Shown here: positions 35,901 through 46,438 of the stretch, piece after piece
Position numbering within the stretch: position 1 is the first letter of the stretch
Layout: the number at the start of each line of letters is the position of its first letter
Assembly (NCBI GenBank): GCA_945643635.1
Contig: CALZFC010000163.1
Location: 149,809 to 213,808 of the forward strand
Length of the DNA: 64,000 nucleotides
Reading direction: 5' to 3'
Origin: Allodiplogaster sudhausi
Taxonomy: Eukaryota > Nematoda > Chromadorea > Rhabditida > Diplogasteridae
Made by a program: the position numbers and the translations under genes
Notes under the pieces: model-generated
What the model saw: only the letters and a program-made list of their open reading frames with translations
Database searches by the model: none
What the model was told of the DNA's origin: nothing

Positions 35901-35978
35901 TATAGTGTATATATATACAAATCATTAAGAACAACCAACACCAGCACTTGAGCCGGAATCCTCAGAGCTTAAGTCCAT
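32936..35978 (-). CDS. KLHL20: KLHL20-type BTB-Kelch Cullin-3 adaptor
   Basis: Exons: 35978-35942, 35851-35742, 35675-35492, 35436-35294, 35230-35099, 35044-34949, 34894-34829, 34737-34527, 34478-34376, 34329-34243, 34122-33979, 33928-33788, 33732-33625, 33573-33480, 33434-33357, 33290-33224 and 33042-32936. They close in frame at 635 aa. BTB (CDVTLTVGG ... [12 protein letters not shown]) is followed by BACK ([18 protein letters not shown]) and the conserved linker PRTRPRKP. Six kelch blades follow, each with a YAVGG-type motif. Diagnostic KLHL20/Diablo strings are [29 protein letters not shown] and MNYRRLGGG. The C-tail is longer than and unlike that of human KLHL20. Role: substrate receptor of a CUL3 ubiquitin ligase. 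Three introns (48, 51 and 45 nt) are stop-free multiples of three, so retention would keep the frame. The first exon (MDLSSEDSG) is the least certain; an ATG at 35843 is the alternative start. Confidence 0.93.
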
Positions 35979-36767
35979 CTCCGAATTTTCATCCTATATG
36001 CACTCGCAGTACTAAAGCACGGCCCACATGTAAGATTGTAATCAGGGAATCCACCGCTTTCAAATTGCCTTCAAACACACTTTAAATATACATATATATC
36101 AGGCCCAATAACCGTTACGCGATGTTCCTGATACAATGAAAGCCTAATTGGACAGGCCATCTGTACTTCCACCCATCCACCCCCCCCCCCCCTTCATATA
36201 TAAGAGTCCACTAATAACGCATTTTCATCACACGCCAACTTAATTCCGGAGATGATAAATATTTATCACAACCTGATGAATCGCACTATGTGAAGAAGAA
36301 AAAAATATGAGGAGGGAGATCTAGGCGAAACACGACCATAGGCAGAAACGAGGTCGGACTATGAACAGCTGTTTGCCATGTTAAAGGAAGAATAGTAGCT
36401 ATTATAGTGGATGCTGCAGCGGCAGCCACAATATGACGTTCTATTCATTATAAAGATAAATGGCATGAACAAGGATCGAAGGGAGAGCCAGCGATGGTCT
36501 TGTGCCTCCCTTGATCCGGACGAGAAAAGCTGATGATCTAGGTACCCCCACCCACACTGGCTGGAGGTACCCGGTGAACATAACACAAAGTTCATTAATT
36601 ACATCCAGCATGGCAGAATGTGGATGAGTAGAAATTAGAACTGTAAACACGCCCGGGAGCTGAAAGAAAGACGCCTTTTCCCCCAAAGTAGAAGTGTAGC
36701 AAAGGACAGAGGAGGTGATTGAAACAGCTGGTAAAGTGGACAGACGGTGAAAATGAACTCAGTGAAC
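35979..36767. other. Intergenic with a 13-bp poly-C run
   Basis: Between the TBCA stop and the KLHL20 start, both on the minus strand. It contains a run of 13 C at 36180-36192 and TA-rich stretches near 36080. No gene seen; short minus-strand frames near 36360-36690 show no family. Confidence 0.5.
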
Positions 36768-37302
36768 TCAGAAGCCGCTTCGTTCATGAAGATGACCTTG
36801 CACTACTTGGTCATGGGACAACTGGATCAGGGCTCGAGCCTCTGTGACTTTCTCATCTGCTTCGCTTCTTCCCGTGGCTAGAATAGCCAGCCGAAGTTGT
36901 TCGCAGGCCTCAGCGAGACGACGAGACGAATCCGTTATCATACGACGTGACTCCTAGAAATCAAACTAAGGTTGAACAAACATTCACGTCATCAAAGAAC
37001 GTTGCAAGACCTCAACACATTCCGCCATCTTCTTGAGCTTCTCTCGATCTGGATTTGGCGAATTCTTCATTACGTTTATCTCTTCAGTTCCCCGAAGAGT
37101 CTTAAAAAGGCGAAAATCGCCTACGGATAAAAAAAATATAAATTAAAACAATATACTGCAATATACTAGTCGAATGAAGGAAAGATACGGAAAGGAAGCT
37201 CATACACTCCACCTCATCAATGTAGCATTTGTGCTCCTTATTAAGACGTCGTGCTACGCCCATTTGGATTCTGAACTTTTTATCTTCTGGAGTTTCGGCC
37301 AT
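36768..37302 (-). CDS. TBCA: Tubulin-folding cofactor A
   Basis: Three exons (37302-37206, 37120-37011, 36953-36768) give 130 aa plus stop in frame. The first exon matches the start of TBCA: MAETPEDKKFRIQMGVARRLNKEHKCYIDEVE fits the K-I-x-x-G-V-x-x-R-L-x-K-E pattern. The last exon starts ESRRMITDSSRRLAEACEQL, the conserved second helix-loop-helix of TBCA. TBCA is a small three-helix-bundle chaperone that captures beta-tubulin after CCT folding. The protein is longer than the ~108 aa of human TBCA, by a more variable middle and a tail ending HERSGF. 'tttgtag' stands a few bases before the ATG and could be a trans-splice acceptor. NDUFB9 is divergent, about 670 bp away. Confidence 0.87.
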
Positions 37303-37974
37303 AATTCCTACAAAGAATCGCAGATGAAGATACGGAATACTACTCCGCCATTGAATGCGGTAATGTTGTAAACAAAAGTAATGGGAAAGGCAACACGCGG
37401 CATATACCCATACAATAAACACGCGCAGGTGGAGAAGTAAAGCAACAGAAAGCAAGAAAACTTCGAGCTCAGTGGAAATGAAAAATTTTTGTAACAACGA
37501 AAATCCTGAAAAGAAATGCCGTCTGAATATAGTAGAAATATGTATTTGCACTTTAAAACTGAAATATTACTAACGAACTTCTAATATTTTACAACACACG
37601 ATCCTAATTGAATTATATTACTTGATTATTCCCCGAGTTTTCCTTAGCTTTTCTTTAGTTCTTGACGACTCTGTATTAATTACCTGTTCATACTAATTTT
37701 TAATCGTATGATGCAAACGATATTACTTAGAGCTTATCTTTCCCAACAATGGCGTCTAATTCTTAAAATACACAAAGACAGCCTCTCAAAGTTCACCACA
37801 CCCGTGACCATCCAAATTGTCTACGCTTCTGGATGACATTTTAGACGTCAATTGAATTCAACATGTAAGTTGGTGGCATAATTTAGATTTGTAGTTTAGT
37901 GCTGTATTTATCATTTGTGGCGTGCGGTTGTTTTTTGAAACCAAATATAATTAAAATTTCAGTGGTTGTCCAAA
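37303..37974. other. Divergent intergenic region between TBCA (-) and NDUFB9 (+)
   Basis: AT-rich, about 670 bp, and expected to hold both promoters. No other gene seen. Confidence 0.5.
37951..37962 (+). promoter_or_regulatory. 3' splice acceptor before NDUFB9 start (trans-splice candidate)
   Basis: 'ttaaaatttcag' fits the nematode UUUCAG acceptor and lies 12 nt before the ATG at 37975. No 5' UTR exon is evident upstream. Confidence 0.5.
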
Positions 37975-40900
37975 ATGGCAGAGTCGCCGGCGTGGATGTT
38001 CACGAAGGCGCTCTCTCACCGTCAGAAGGTTATCTTTATTTATTTATGTTTTGCTTCTTGGAGTTTCGTGAGAAAATGAACTTTTAACAGATCTGCCGCC
38101 TGTATAAACGAGCCTTGCGTGAAGTGGACAACTGGTATGGAGGCAACAAGTAGGTTTTTTCTATGTGCTGCTTATACAATTTTTGATTTGGAAGTTAACC
38201 ACATTATGATTCTCTACATTTCAGCCTGGAAGTCCGCTATCAGAAAGTGGTCATGCGGGCCCGCTTCGATGCTAACAAGGTTTCTATTGGATTTTCGTCT
38301 GGTGCTTCTTTTCACAAACACTCGTTTTACAATATAATTTGCGTAACATTTTTAACTAGTAAAATTAGGACGAGAAAGACACTCGCAAGGCTCAGCTGCT
38401 GCTCGCCGACGGATGTCGCCAGCTCTGGGAGAAGCGGCACTTCAAGCAGTTCCGCTGTTCGTTCTCATATTTAATTGTTTTAAAACATCCTTTTTATAGA
38501 CAAGGAAATCGACAGCTTCTTTAGAATTAAACAATTCTAATGGCTTGGAATGTTGAGATCCTCTGGACCCGGGAGGCAGTGGTTACGATCGAGAGAGGGA
38601 GTCTCCCGACGTTGTCAGTTCTTTCCTTACTGTAGTTACCAATGAAGAGTATTTTGCTTTTCATGATTCCGTTTTTGGTACTGTTAAGAGAGCCTGTTTG
38701 AGATATGCGACCATGGCCATAGCTGAAGGTGCAGGGAACAAAAATATTTTTTGATTTTAATTTCATTTGCAGGGCTTATGTAGCATCATGAGAGCTTCCA
38801 AAAAAACTTTTTTTCAAAAAAATATTTTGAAGGTATGACTACAGTATGCCTTGATTTACCGAAAATATTCAATTGACCATAAAGTTCGTAAAAGCTAACC
38901 AAACTAAATTTTGAAAGCATCGTTAGATTCGTCATCTAAAAACGCATAAAAGTGCCTAAATAAGTTTTTCATAAAAGTTTCATTAAAAGGTCGAAATGAG
39001 CATTTTTATTATTGGAATGTACCATTAGAGTGCCAAGTCGTAGAAACTGCGCGATGAGACCATATCCATTTGATAGAGCGTCATTTGTTACCCCTAGAAA
39101 ACTGCCTCTCATGTGGATCCTCCTAGAAGAACTTTACAATGTATGGGGGTGAACACCTCGTAGAGTAATAACCCGCAGAACAAAAAAAGGCCATAAAATG
39201 CGTTTTTCTCGCTCTTTTCAGAAACCAAAGGTACCATTGTGTTTATAGTGCAGATATGCATAAAAATGTCATACATTATTTGTTCACACGATTGCGTTCT
39301 CAATGACTTTTTCGGCAAAAACTGTATTTATGGTCAGCTGTAGAGAGGTTAGCGCCTGTAGTCAGAAAACGAAGAAAAACTGCGCCTAAATACGTATGTC
39401 ACGTGAAAGCCGAGTCTTTTCCACGTGTTATTTACTATCTTCCTGCCGAATTGTGCTACGGGAAAGTTTCAATATATCCCCTTGAAGCATGCACTCACAG
39501 TGCGGCCTGCCCTGAAAATCCCCTTTAACCTAGCTATCCGGCTTCATTCGCGATAATAGGGGAAGTTTTGCAAAATATCTCATTTCACATGTCCTATTAC
39601 ACAAAAAAAACCACGTAGATGACTTTATATTAGCGAATCTTCGCTATTATTTTCGGCAGATACTGTTTTTGCCTTTTACGCAGGCGAGAGAAAAGTGCAC
39701 GTAGTCAGAAAAATATGAAAGACTACATCTAAACGAGCACTCTACGTGAAAGCCCAGTCTTTTCTACATGTAATATACATCTTCCTGCCGAATTGTGCTA
39801 CGGGAAAGTTTCAATATATCCCCTTGAAGCGCGCACTCACAGTGCGCATCGCAACAATTAGAAGCGCATGTGCCAAATGCGCAGCGCTCGCTCTGCATCT
39901 ATTCTCTTCGCTTTTGACCGCCCCGCTTTTGACAGCAGCGCTTTCTGACCGCTCCGCTTTTGTTATGCCCCCAAGAATTCTATACTATAGAAGCATATTC
40001 TACGCAATAAAGACTGGGCTTTCATATAGAATGCTCATTTAGGTGTGGTCTTCCATATATTTCTGACTGCGAGCAGTTTTTCTGTCGCTTGCGCACAAAG
40101 GCAAAAAGAGTTTCTGCCGAAATTATTAGTGAAGATGCAAGAAATTAAAATAGTTACAGCATTTTTTGTGTATCAGGACATGCTGAATAAGATGTTATGT
40201 ACCACATCAACCAATATCGCGAATGAAGCCGGATAGCTAGGTTAAAGGGGATTTTCTGGGCAGGCCGCACTGTGAGTGCGCGCTTTAATTGGATATATTG
40301 AAACTTTCCCGTAGGACAAAATGGACAGGAAGATAGTATATGACACGTAGAAAAGACTCGGCTTTCCCATGACATACGTATTTAGGCGCAGTTTTTGTTC
40401 TTTTTTTGACTACAGGCGCTAACCTCTCTCCAGCTGACCAGAAATACAGTTTTTGCCGAAAAAGTCATTGAGAAGGCAATCGTGTGAACAAATAATGTAT
40501 GACATTTTTATGCATATCTGCACTATAAACACAATGGTACCTTTGGTTTCTGAAAAGAGCGAGAAAAACGCATTTTATGGCCTTTTTTTTGTTATTACTC
40601 TATGAGGTGTTCACCCCCATACATTGTAAAGTTCTTGTAGGAGGATCCACATGAGAGGCAGTTTTCTAGGGGTAACAAATGACGCTCTATCAAATGGATA
40701 TGGTCTCATCGCGCAGTTTCTACGACTTGGCACTCTAATGGTACATTCCAATAATAAAAATGCTCATTTCGACCTTTTAATGAAACTTTTATGATAACCT
40801 TATTTAGGAACTTTTATGCGTTTTTAGATGACGAATCTAACGATGCTTTCAAAATTTAGTTTGGTTAGCTTTTACGAACTTTATGGTCATTTGAATATTT

Positions 40901-41837
40901 TCGGTAAATCAAGGCATACTGTAGTCATACCTTCAAAATATTTTTTTGAAAAAAGTTTTTTTGGAAGCTCTCATGATGCTACATAAGCCCTGCAAAGGAA
41001 ATTAAAATCAAAAAAATATTTTTGTTCCCTGCACCCTCATGTTCGAGTATCTCAGTCAGGCTCTCTTAAGATATTCCCACCCCTGAGGTCGTAAGTGACT
41101 GTATATTGAATTTTTGCTCCAAATGTTTAAATAGAGAATTATTCCTGTTTCATCCGTTGCTAAAGGAGGTGTGAGGGGAAAACCACGATCGGTTGGTTCC
41201 TATTTATCAGCCATGCTTGAGAAGATGTTTTCTTCCATGAATCTGTGGTAGAAGTAACAGGGAAAGTGTTGCGCTGGAGAAGAGAGCGATGATGATAGCG
41301 CCTGCGGATTGGGTTTGGAAGGTTTATTGGTTTTTAAATGTGGTTTTTAAAACATAGCTTTTTCGTCGAATGCTTCTTTTAACATAGCATAATGTTTTAA
41401 ATCCCATTGGGTATGAGTGGGTTTCTCCCGTTACTCTGTTTTTTTAAGGACATATTCCCAACATAATCCTGTATTCTATTGAAGATCTTGGATTCGGACC
41501 AATGGACTCTGGCTGAGAGGGAGCAGTTCCCCTACTACTTCAATAAGCGAGAACAGCGCAAGAAGGTCAGATTCTTACTAATATATCCGGATTCTTGCCT
41601 CGTGCTCATATAATTGGTCTTAATCATGACTGCACTATTACAGTCTTTTTTTTTCTTCGAAAATCCATCATTAGCGCTGAAAATGTTCATTCGTTATCTG
41701 CGACGTTCTCGCAAGAACTGTTTGTTTAACAGGAGCTGCTTGCTCACTGGTCGAAGATCGAGAAGGCTTGGGACGACGAGATCTCTTCGATCCAGAAGAC
41801 TCTTCCTTCCGAGAAGGCCTCTGCTTCTTCTCGCTAG
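37975..41837 (+). CDS. NDUFB9: NADH dehydrogenase (complex I) subunit NDUFB9, LYR family
   Basis: Seven exons (37975-38028, 38091-38149, 38225-38279, 38369-38456, 38558-38610, 41485-41565, 41733-41837) encode 164 aa in frame. The LYR motif (ICRLYKRALREVDNW) is followed by VVMRARFDANKDEKD, an FRYPLDPGGSGYDRE segment matching the PGG-Y-R region of the family, and FPYYFNKREQRKKELLAHW. Human NDUFB9 is 179 aa. The product is an accessory subunit of the complex I membrane arm in the mitochondrial inner membrane. The intron between exons 5 and 6 is 2874 bp, because a 2.4 kb foldback element occupies it; the other introns are 62-167 bp. The 38558 acceptor and the gttgtc donor at 38611 are non-consensus but are the only ones that keep the conserved sequence. 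Confidence 0.92.
38684..41069. mobile_element. Foldback element 1: 2.4 kb long inverted repeat in an NDUFB9 intron
   Basis: The left arm (38684-39557) is matched in reverse complement by the right arm (40212-41069) over about 860 bp with high identity, from 'ttaagagagcctg' inward to 'ggcttcattcgcgat'. The spacer contains a second inverted pair (about 39650-39790 against 39960-40130). It also holds a direct partial copy of the arm sequence 'cttcctgccgaattgtgctacgggaaag'. No transposase frame is present, so the element is non-autonomous. Target duplication is not evident. Confidence 0.85.
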
Positions 41838-42257
41838 ACTTTCTCACCACTCTCAGATAAATAGAGTTCCTTCTTATAAATTGTATCATGCGACATATTC
41901 ACGACAAAAAAATACAATGCGTAATTTAACAATTGCAAAGATGTTTTTTTCTATGCAATCTGACACGAATGAGACCGGAAGTCTTTGGAATTTTTCTTGG
42001 AGTATGGCACTATAAAAGTTCTAGCAATGCAATCGGTATTGAGTATTAAGAGATGGGAACTCGTGTAGCATTGCATTGAATTCATCTCAGCGGACGGAGA
42101 GGGAGTCAATCCTTCGGCTGCGATCTTAAGTGAAGAGTAGCAATAAATTGGCAGCCCCTTTGGGAGGCAAGTGGAGAGTCCTAGTGAGGAAGTGGAGTGT
42201 GCTCGTCGTGGAGTGCGGAGTGAGCAGCGTGGTTGTGTCTGCAAGAGTCTCGTTCAG

Positions 42258-44311
42258 TCACTGGCTGCCTTGGATGGCAAGCAACCCGGAGAATGCGAGT
42301 TGGACGGCGACGATGAGGGAGAAGCCGACGAAGACTGCGAAGAGTTGCTTCAGCGAGTTCACCTCTGCCATCTTCTCTCGGAAGAGCACCTCAAGCGGTA
42401 AGCTCCTTCCCTTCTCTCTTTCATCCCTGCCGAACCTCCAAGAACGTGACGTAGATGAAAGTGCCAGCTGCCATGCTCTCCAGCGCCAGAATCATTCCGA
42501 GTTTGCTGTCTGCGCCCAGTTCCGAGTTCTAGGAGTACGTTCTAGGATGGGTAGCGAGAACTGGAAAGGACTGACTTGTAAGAAGGCTCCAGTGATCGTC
42601 CCGATTGGAGTCATCGATGCGTACACCACGATCAATGCAACCACGGCCTGAAGAGGGAGGATCTTCGTTCCTTCTCGCATTTCACTCTGTACCTTTGTCC
42701 TGTTGACGTTGTCCCTGGACACCTTGAGTCCCACAGAAAAGCCTTCGATGGCCTTGTGAAGAAGGAGAGACACGAAGAGTGTTGCCACTCCGGAGGGAGA
42801 ATCCTCAAGTGGAAGAGAGAAATGCATAGCGAATCCAACCATTTCATCGACATTTTTGTAAGAGAAAATAAATCTTTTTGTTGACTGCTGACGTAAGAAA
42901 GTCCAAAAACCTGGACTCCGAGTGCGAATCCTTCGAGGATCGAATGGAGAGAAATGCAAATTGAGAAGGTGAGCGACTTGAGCAGAGACGCCTCTTCCTC
43001 CATTGACATCGCGTACTTCAGAGTCTCATCTAGCACTTCGCTGCAATCCATTCACATTCCAGAACATCACCCTCTGGCAATCGGGGAGAAGCGACGGACG
43101 CAGGAAGAACTGTTCAATGCTCTAGTGATGCACATGTTCCGATCTATGGTGGAATCTCTTTTAACAGAGGGGAAGAGAAAGCAGAACATCTGGGATACAT
43201 GGGAACAGAACAAGAACCACAGCATCTCAATCTTTGCTGACTTATGAATGGCCGTGACCGCTTCAATCATCACCGCTGATTCCGGTTCCGCTTCTGTCCT
43301 GGTTTTACTCTTTTTCACCAAAGAAATGGCAGTCGCAGCCAAATGAATGATGATATTAGCATTATGCACACAGGAATTAATCTCACTTGTGTGTATTCAA
43401 TCCGTCCGAGGGTGATTTGGCAGTGTCAAGAGAGATCTCCTTCCTCCGTTCAATCCCATTTTCACGATTGGAATCATCATCGTGACTCATCTTGAAAATC
43501 TGCAAAAAAAAAAATTTCTTTCGCTCGCTAAAATATTTCGCAAAAATTTTAGCAGAGATTATGAGATGCCTGGGATCGAAATCGGTTACAAACCCGGTGG
43601 CAGATCTCCTCGATGAAATAGACGAGGAAGAAGCCAATACAGATGAAAGCGTAAGGAAATGGAAGGTCTGATTCCATCGAAGTGGTCGCTTTGAAGGCCT
43701 CGTACTTTACCCTGCATATTTTTTTCATTTCTAAATAACTTTCCTCTTTCTGTTTCTCTCGCCATTCTCTGCCTTGTTCTCTCGGTCTCTCTCCTTTCTC
43801 TCAATTGTTCTCTATGTTGCTCTATGTCTCTCTCTCTCTCTCTCTTTCTCTCTCGCAATCTTAGCCTGTGGCATGGTGGAAGAACTGTTATATAAAACAT
43901 GACGATAAAATAGCAGAGAGATATAATGGAAACTGACGCAATGTGAGGGAGGAGATCGAGGAAGCAAGTGGAGAGAAAGACGCCGCCAGAGAAGCAGCAG
44001 AGGAGGGACTGCCAGCTTCGGCTTCTTCGGCTGCTTTCCTCTGATCCTCGTCGTAGCACAGCTAGCAACTCAATCAACACGCTCATCGAATTCCAAGTTC
44101 CAATGTTATTTCATCTATGCACTATCGAAAAGGACATTATAATATCTTTTTGAGTTTTAAATATAAATAAATATATATATCTGTATGTATATCATATATA
44201 TTTATACTCAAAAAGAAGAAATAGTGAAACCTTAATCGGAAGTAGTCCAACTGCGGTTGTAACAATCAACATGGCGAGTGCCAAGAGAAGTTGCAATGTT
44301 GTTTCATCCAT
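42258..44311 (-). CDS. ZIP-family zinc transporter (SLC39A1/2/3-like)
   Basis: Ten exons (44311-44208, 44081-43938, 43711-43594, 43499-43387, 43298-43242, 43040-42911, 42803-42693, 42647-42576, 42528-42436, 42389-42258) join to 357 aa plus stop. About eight membrane helices are visible. Helix 2 has FSGGVFLSTCFLDLLPHI and helix 3 has FICIGFFLVYFIEEICHR. A charged cytosolic loop (SHDDDSNRENG ... TEAEPES) follows. Helix 4 has the metal-site HSILEGFALG and helix 5 has HKAIEGFSVGL. The last helix ends LAIQGSQ. Members import Zn2+ (some Fe2+) into the cytosol across the plasma membrane. The exon 1/2 junction (donor 44207, acceptor 44082) is the weakest part of the model. One 45-bp intron separates exons 7 and 8. 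NDUFB9 ends 420 bp away in convergent orientation. Confidence 0.9.
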
Positions 44312-44519
44312 TCTCTCCGAATCAGTCTCTATTCCCTGCCTCCCGTTTCCTTCCAAATTCTACAACACTTTTTAACGGATAGTATCTGAAAGTGAAAAAT
44401 AGTTTAAAAATATATATAGAGTTAAATCACCAGAGCCAAGGGGAATCATAAAAACAGAAATGGATGATCGAGAATTAGCGCGTAATATGAGCAAAAAATT
44501 CAAAAGTAAACGAGTGTGA

Positions 44520-44527
44520 GGGGGGGG

Positions 44528-44585
<58 letters not shown>
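44520..44585. repeat. G-run plus (GA)n microsatellite
   Basis: About ten G followed by uninterrupted GA for about 52 bp, upstream of the ZIP transporter gene. Confidence 0.95.
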
Positions 44586-44587
<2 letters not shown>

Positions 44588-44647
44588 GGGAGAAAGAGAA
44601 AGACAATGAGACTGAGGGTCGCAGATTAAGCATTGCACGCACAGCTG

Positions 44648-45979
44648 ACCAGGGAATGGTCAGAAACCCTAAATTCCAAAAATTCTGATATTTTGTGTAT
44701 GGATTGACCATCACATTGGATGGTCCGAAATGAAAAAATTAGGACCCGAATCCCTCTAGAAATCTTTTTATTCCCATTTAAAGATCACATTCATCAATAA
44801 GGTGCCCGCGTTAACAACTGTTCCAACCAAAAAAAAACAAGACCGGATGGCGCAGTAGGTAGCGCTTCTAGCCAGTATTTTTCGGTCACAGGTTCAACAC
44901 CCCGTTGGCACGATTTCTTTTGCTCGTTTAAGAATGCAATTTTTAAGGTCGTAGAGTACTTTTTACGTACTTTCTTGCTTATCGATTTGAAGGCGGACTT
45001 TGCGAAGTGCAAGTATCAAAAAAAATCTTTTTTCCTTTGGGCTGTTTGTAGGTATGAATGTGGGTTTAAATGCATGATTCCGTGGCGAAAGGAAAATAGA
45101 ACTGCCAATTCCTGCACCATGCTCCCCACAGTGTACGCCGATCAGAGATGGTAAAAAACCCAAAAAATTTGGTCCGGCCCGGCCCATAGGGCCCAAGGTC
45201 TCGGCCCGATCCATTTACGGGCCCTCGAATTTGGCGGTGACATATTCAAGGGTGCGGTCTGCAGCCGAATCGAGGGCGGCGCAGGAGAATTTAGAAAGAA
45301 ATCGTGCCAATGGGTCAATTTTTAATTCAATTTTTAAGGTCGTAGAAGAAAGCTTTTTTTGTGGCAAGCCAACAAATCAACAAACGATGCCTTCTTCGTT
45401 GGCGAACCGGTTTTGAGGCACCGTCAACTCATCTCAACAGTTCTCTCTCTCTCTTCCCAAAATTTTTGGGTTTTTTACCATCTCTGATCGGCGTACACTG
45501 TGGGGAGCATTGTGCAGGAATTGGCAGTTCTATTATCCTTTCGCCACGGAATCATGCATTTAAACCCACATTCATACCTACAAACAGCCCAAAGAAAAAA
45601 AATTTTTTTTTTGATACTTGCACTTCGCAAAGTCCGCCTTCAAATCGATAAGCAAGAAAGTACGTAAAAAGTACTCTACGACCTTAAAAATTGCATTCTT
45701 AAACGAGCAAAAGAAATCGTGCCAACGGGGTGTTGAACCTGTGACCGAAAAATACTGGCTAGAAGCGCTACCTACTGCGCCATCCGGTCTTCTTTTTTGG
45801 TTGGAACAGTGGTTAACGCGGGCACCTTATTGATGAATGTGATCTTTAAATGGGAATAAAAAGATTTCTAGAGGGATTCGGGTCCTAATTTTTTCATTTC
45901 GGACCATCCAATGTGATGGTCAATCCATACACAAAATATCAGAATTTTTGGAATTTAGGGTTTCTGACCATTCCCTGGT
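44648..45979. mobile_element. Foldback element 2: 1.3 kb inverted repeat carrying tRNA-like boxes in both arms
   Basis: The left arm (44648-45172) and right arm (45459-45979) are near-perfect reverse complements of about 520 bp, ending ACCAGGGAATGGTCAG outward on both sides. Each arm holds a tRNA-like segment (44841-44913 and its complement 45719-45790). A ~285-bp non-repeated centre is GC-rich at its left. No coding capacity for a transposase. I could not see a clear target-site duplication. Confidence 0.85.
44841..44913 (+). repeat. tRNA-like segment (pol III A and B box) in foldback element 2, left arm
   Basis: TGGCGCAGTAGG (44848-44859) is a perfect A box (TRGCNNAGYNGG). GGTTCAACACC (44891-44901) is close to a B box. 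GCGC/GCGC can pair as a D stem. The acceptor and anticodon arms do not fold properly, so this is a tRNA-derived sequence, as in SINEs, rather than a functional tRNA gene. An inverted copy lies at 45719-45790. Confidence 0.65.
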
Positions 45980-46436
45980 GAGGCAGCATTAACAACTCTT
46001 ACAAATATATTTTTTTACTTAAAGTGAAAGCAAATTGCGAAGGCTAGTAGATTCTGTTAGATTTTACATACATGTATTAGTGAAAAGACAGAGATGTGAT
46101 ATAATAGCAGAGCCGAGAGAAGTTGCCATATGAGGAGAATGATTGGAAAAAAGATGCGAGGCCAGAAGGGGCCGGATGATACGGATGGCCACTGATAAGC
46201 ATTGATTGGGACAGCCACAGACGCTTCCTGGATTATGGCTCAGGGAAGTAAAGCAGCTTCCATTTACATCGACACTTTCACTGCCAAGTTCCTGATTCTC
46301 ACAAGAGAGATCAACGATCGATCGATACAAGCGAGTTATCATTGGAGGTCGTGCGATCACTCGACGGGCGAATGGTCAATCTGCAGAATTAGCATTCTAA
46401 TCCTGCCGGAAGTATGAATGTCATGCTATGTACATA
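45980..46436. other. Short unique sequence between two foldback elements
   Basis: A minus-strand frame at 46360-46064 contains a Cys-rich stretch (about six Cys in 40 residues), but there is no supporting splice structure or family. Left uncalled. Confidence 0.35.
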
Positions 46437-46438
46437 TA

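Noticed and set aside
42130..43247. Plus-strand frames of 76-173 codons across 42-43 kb
   Set aside because: They lie antisense to the well-supported ZIP transporter exons and show no family.
44841..44913. Functional tRNA gene
   Set aside because: A and B boxes are present, but the anticodon and acceptor arms do not pair, and a mirrored copy lies in the other arm of a foldback element. It is a tRNA-derived repeat.
46064..46360. Cys-rich minus-strand frame between two foldback elements
   Set aside because: No start, signal peptide or splice context could be supported, and the spacing of Cys matches no domain I know.
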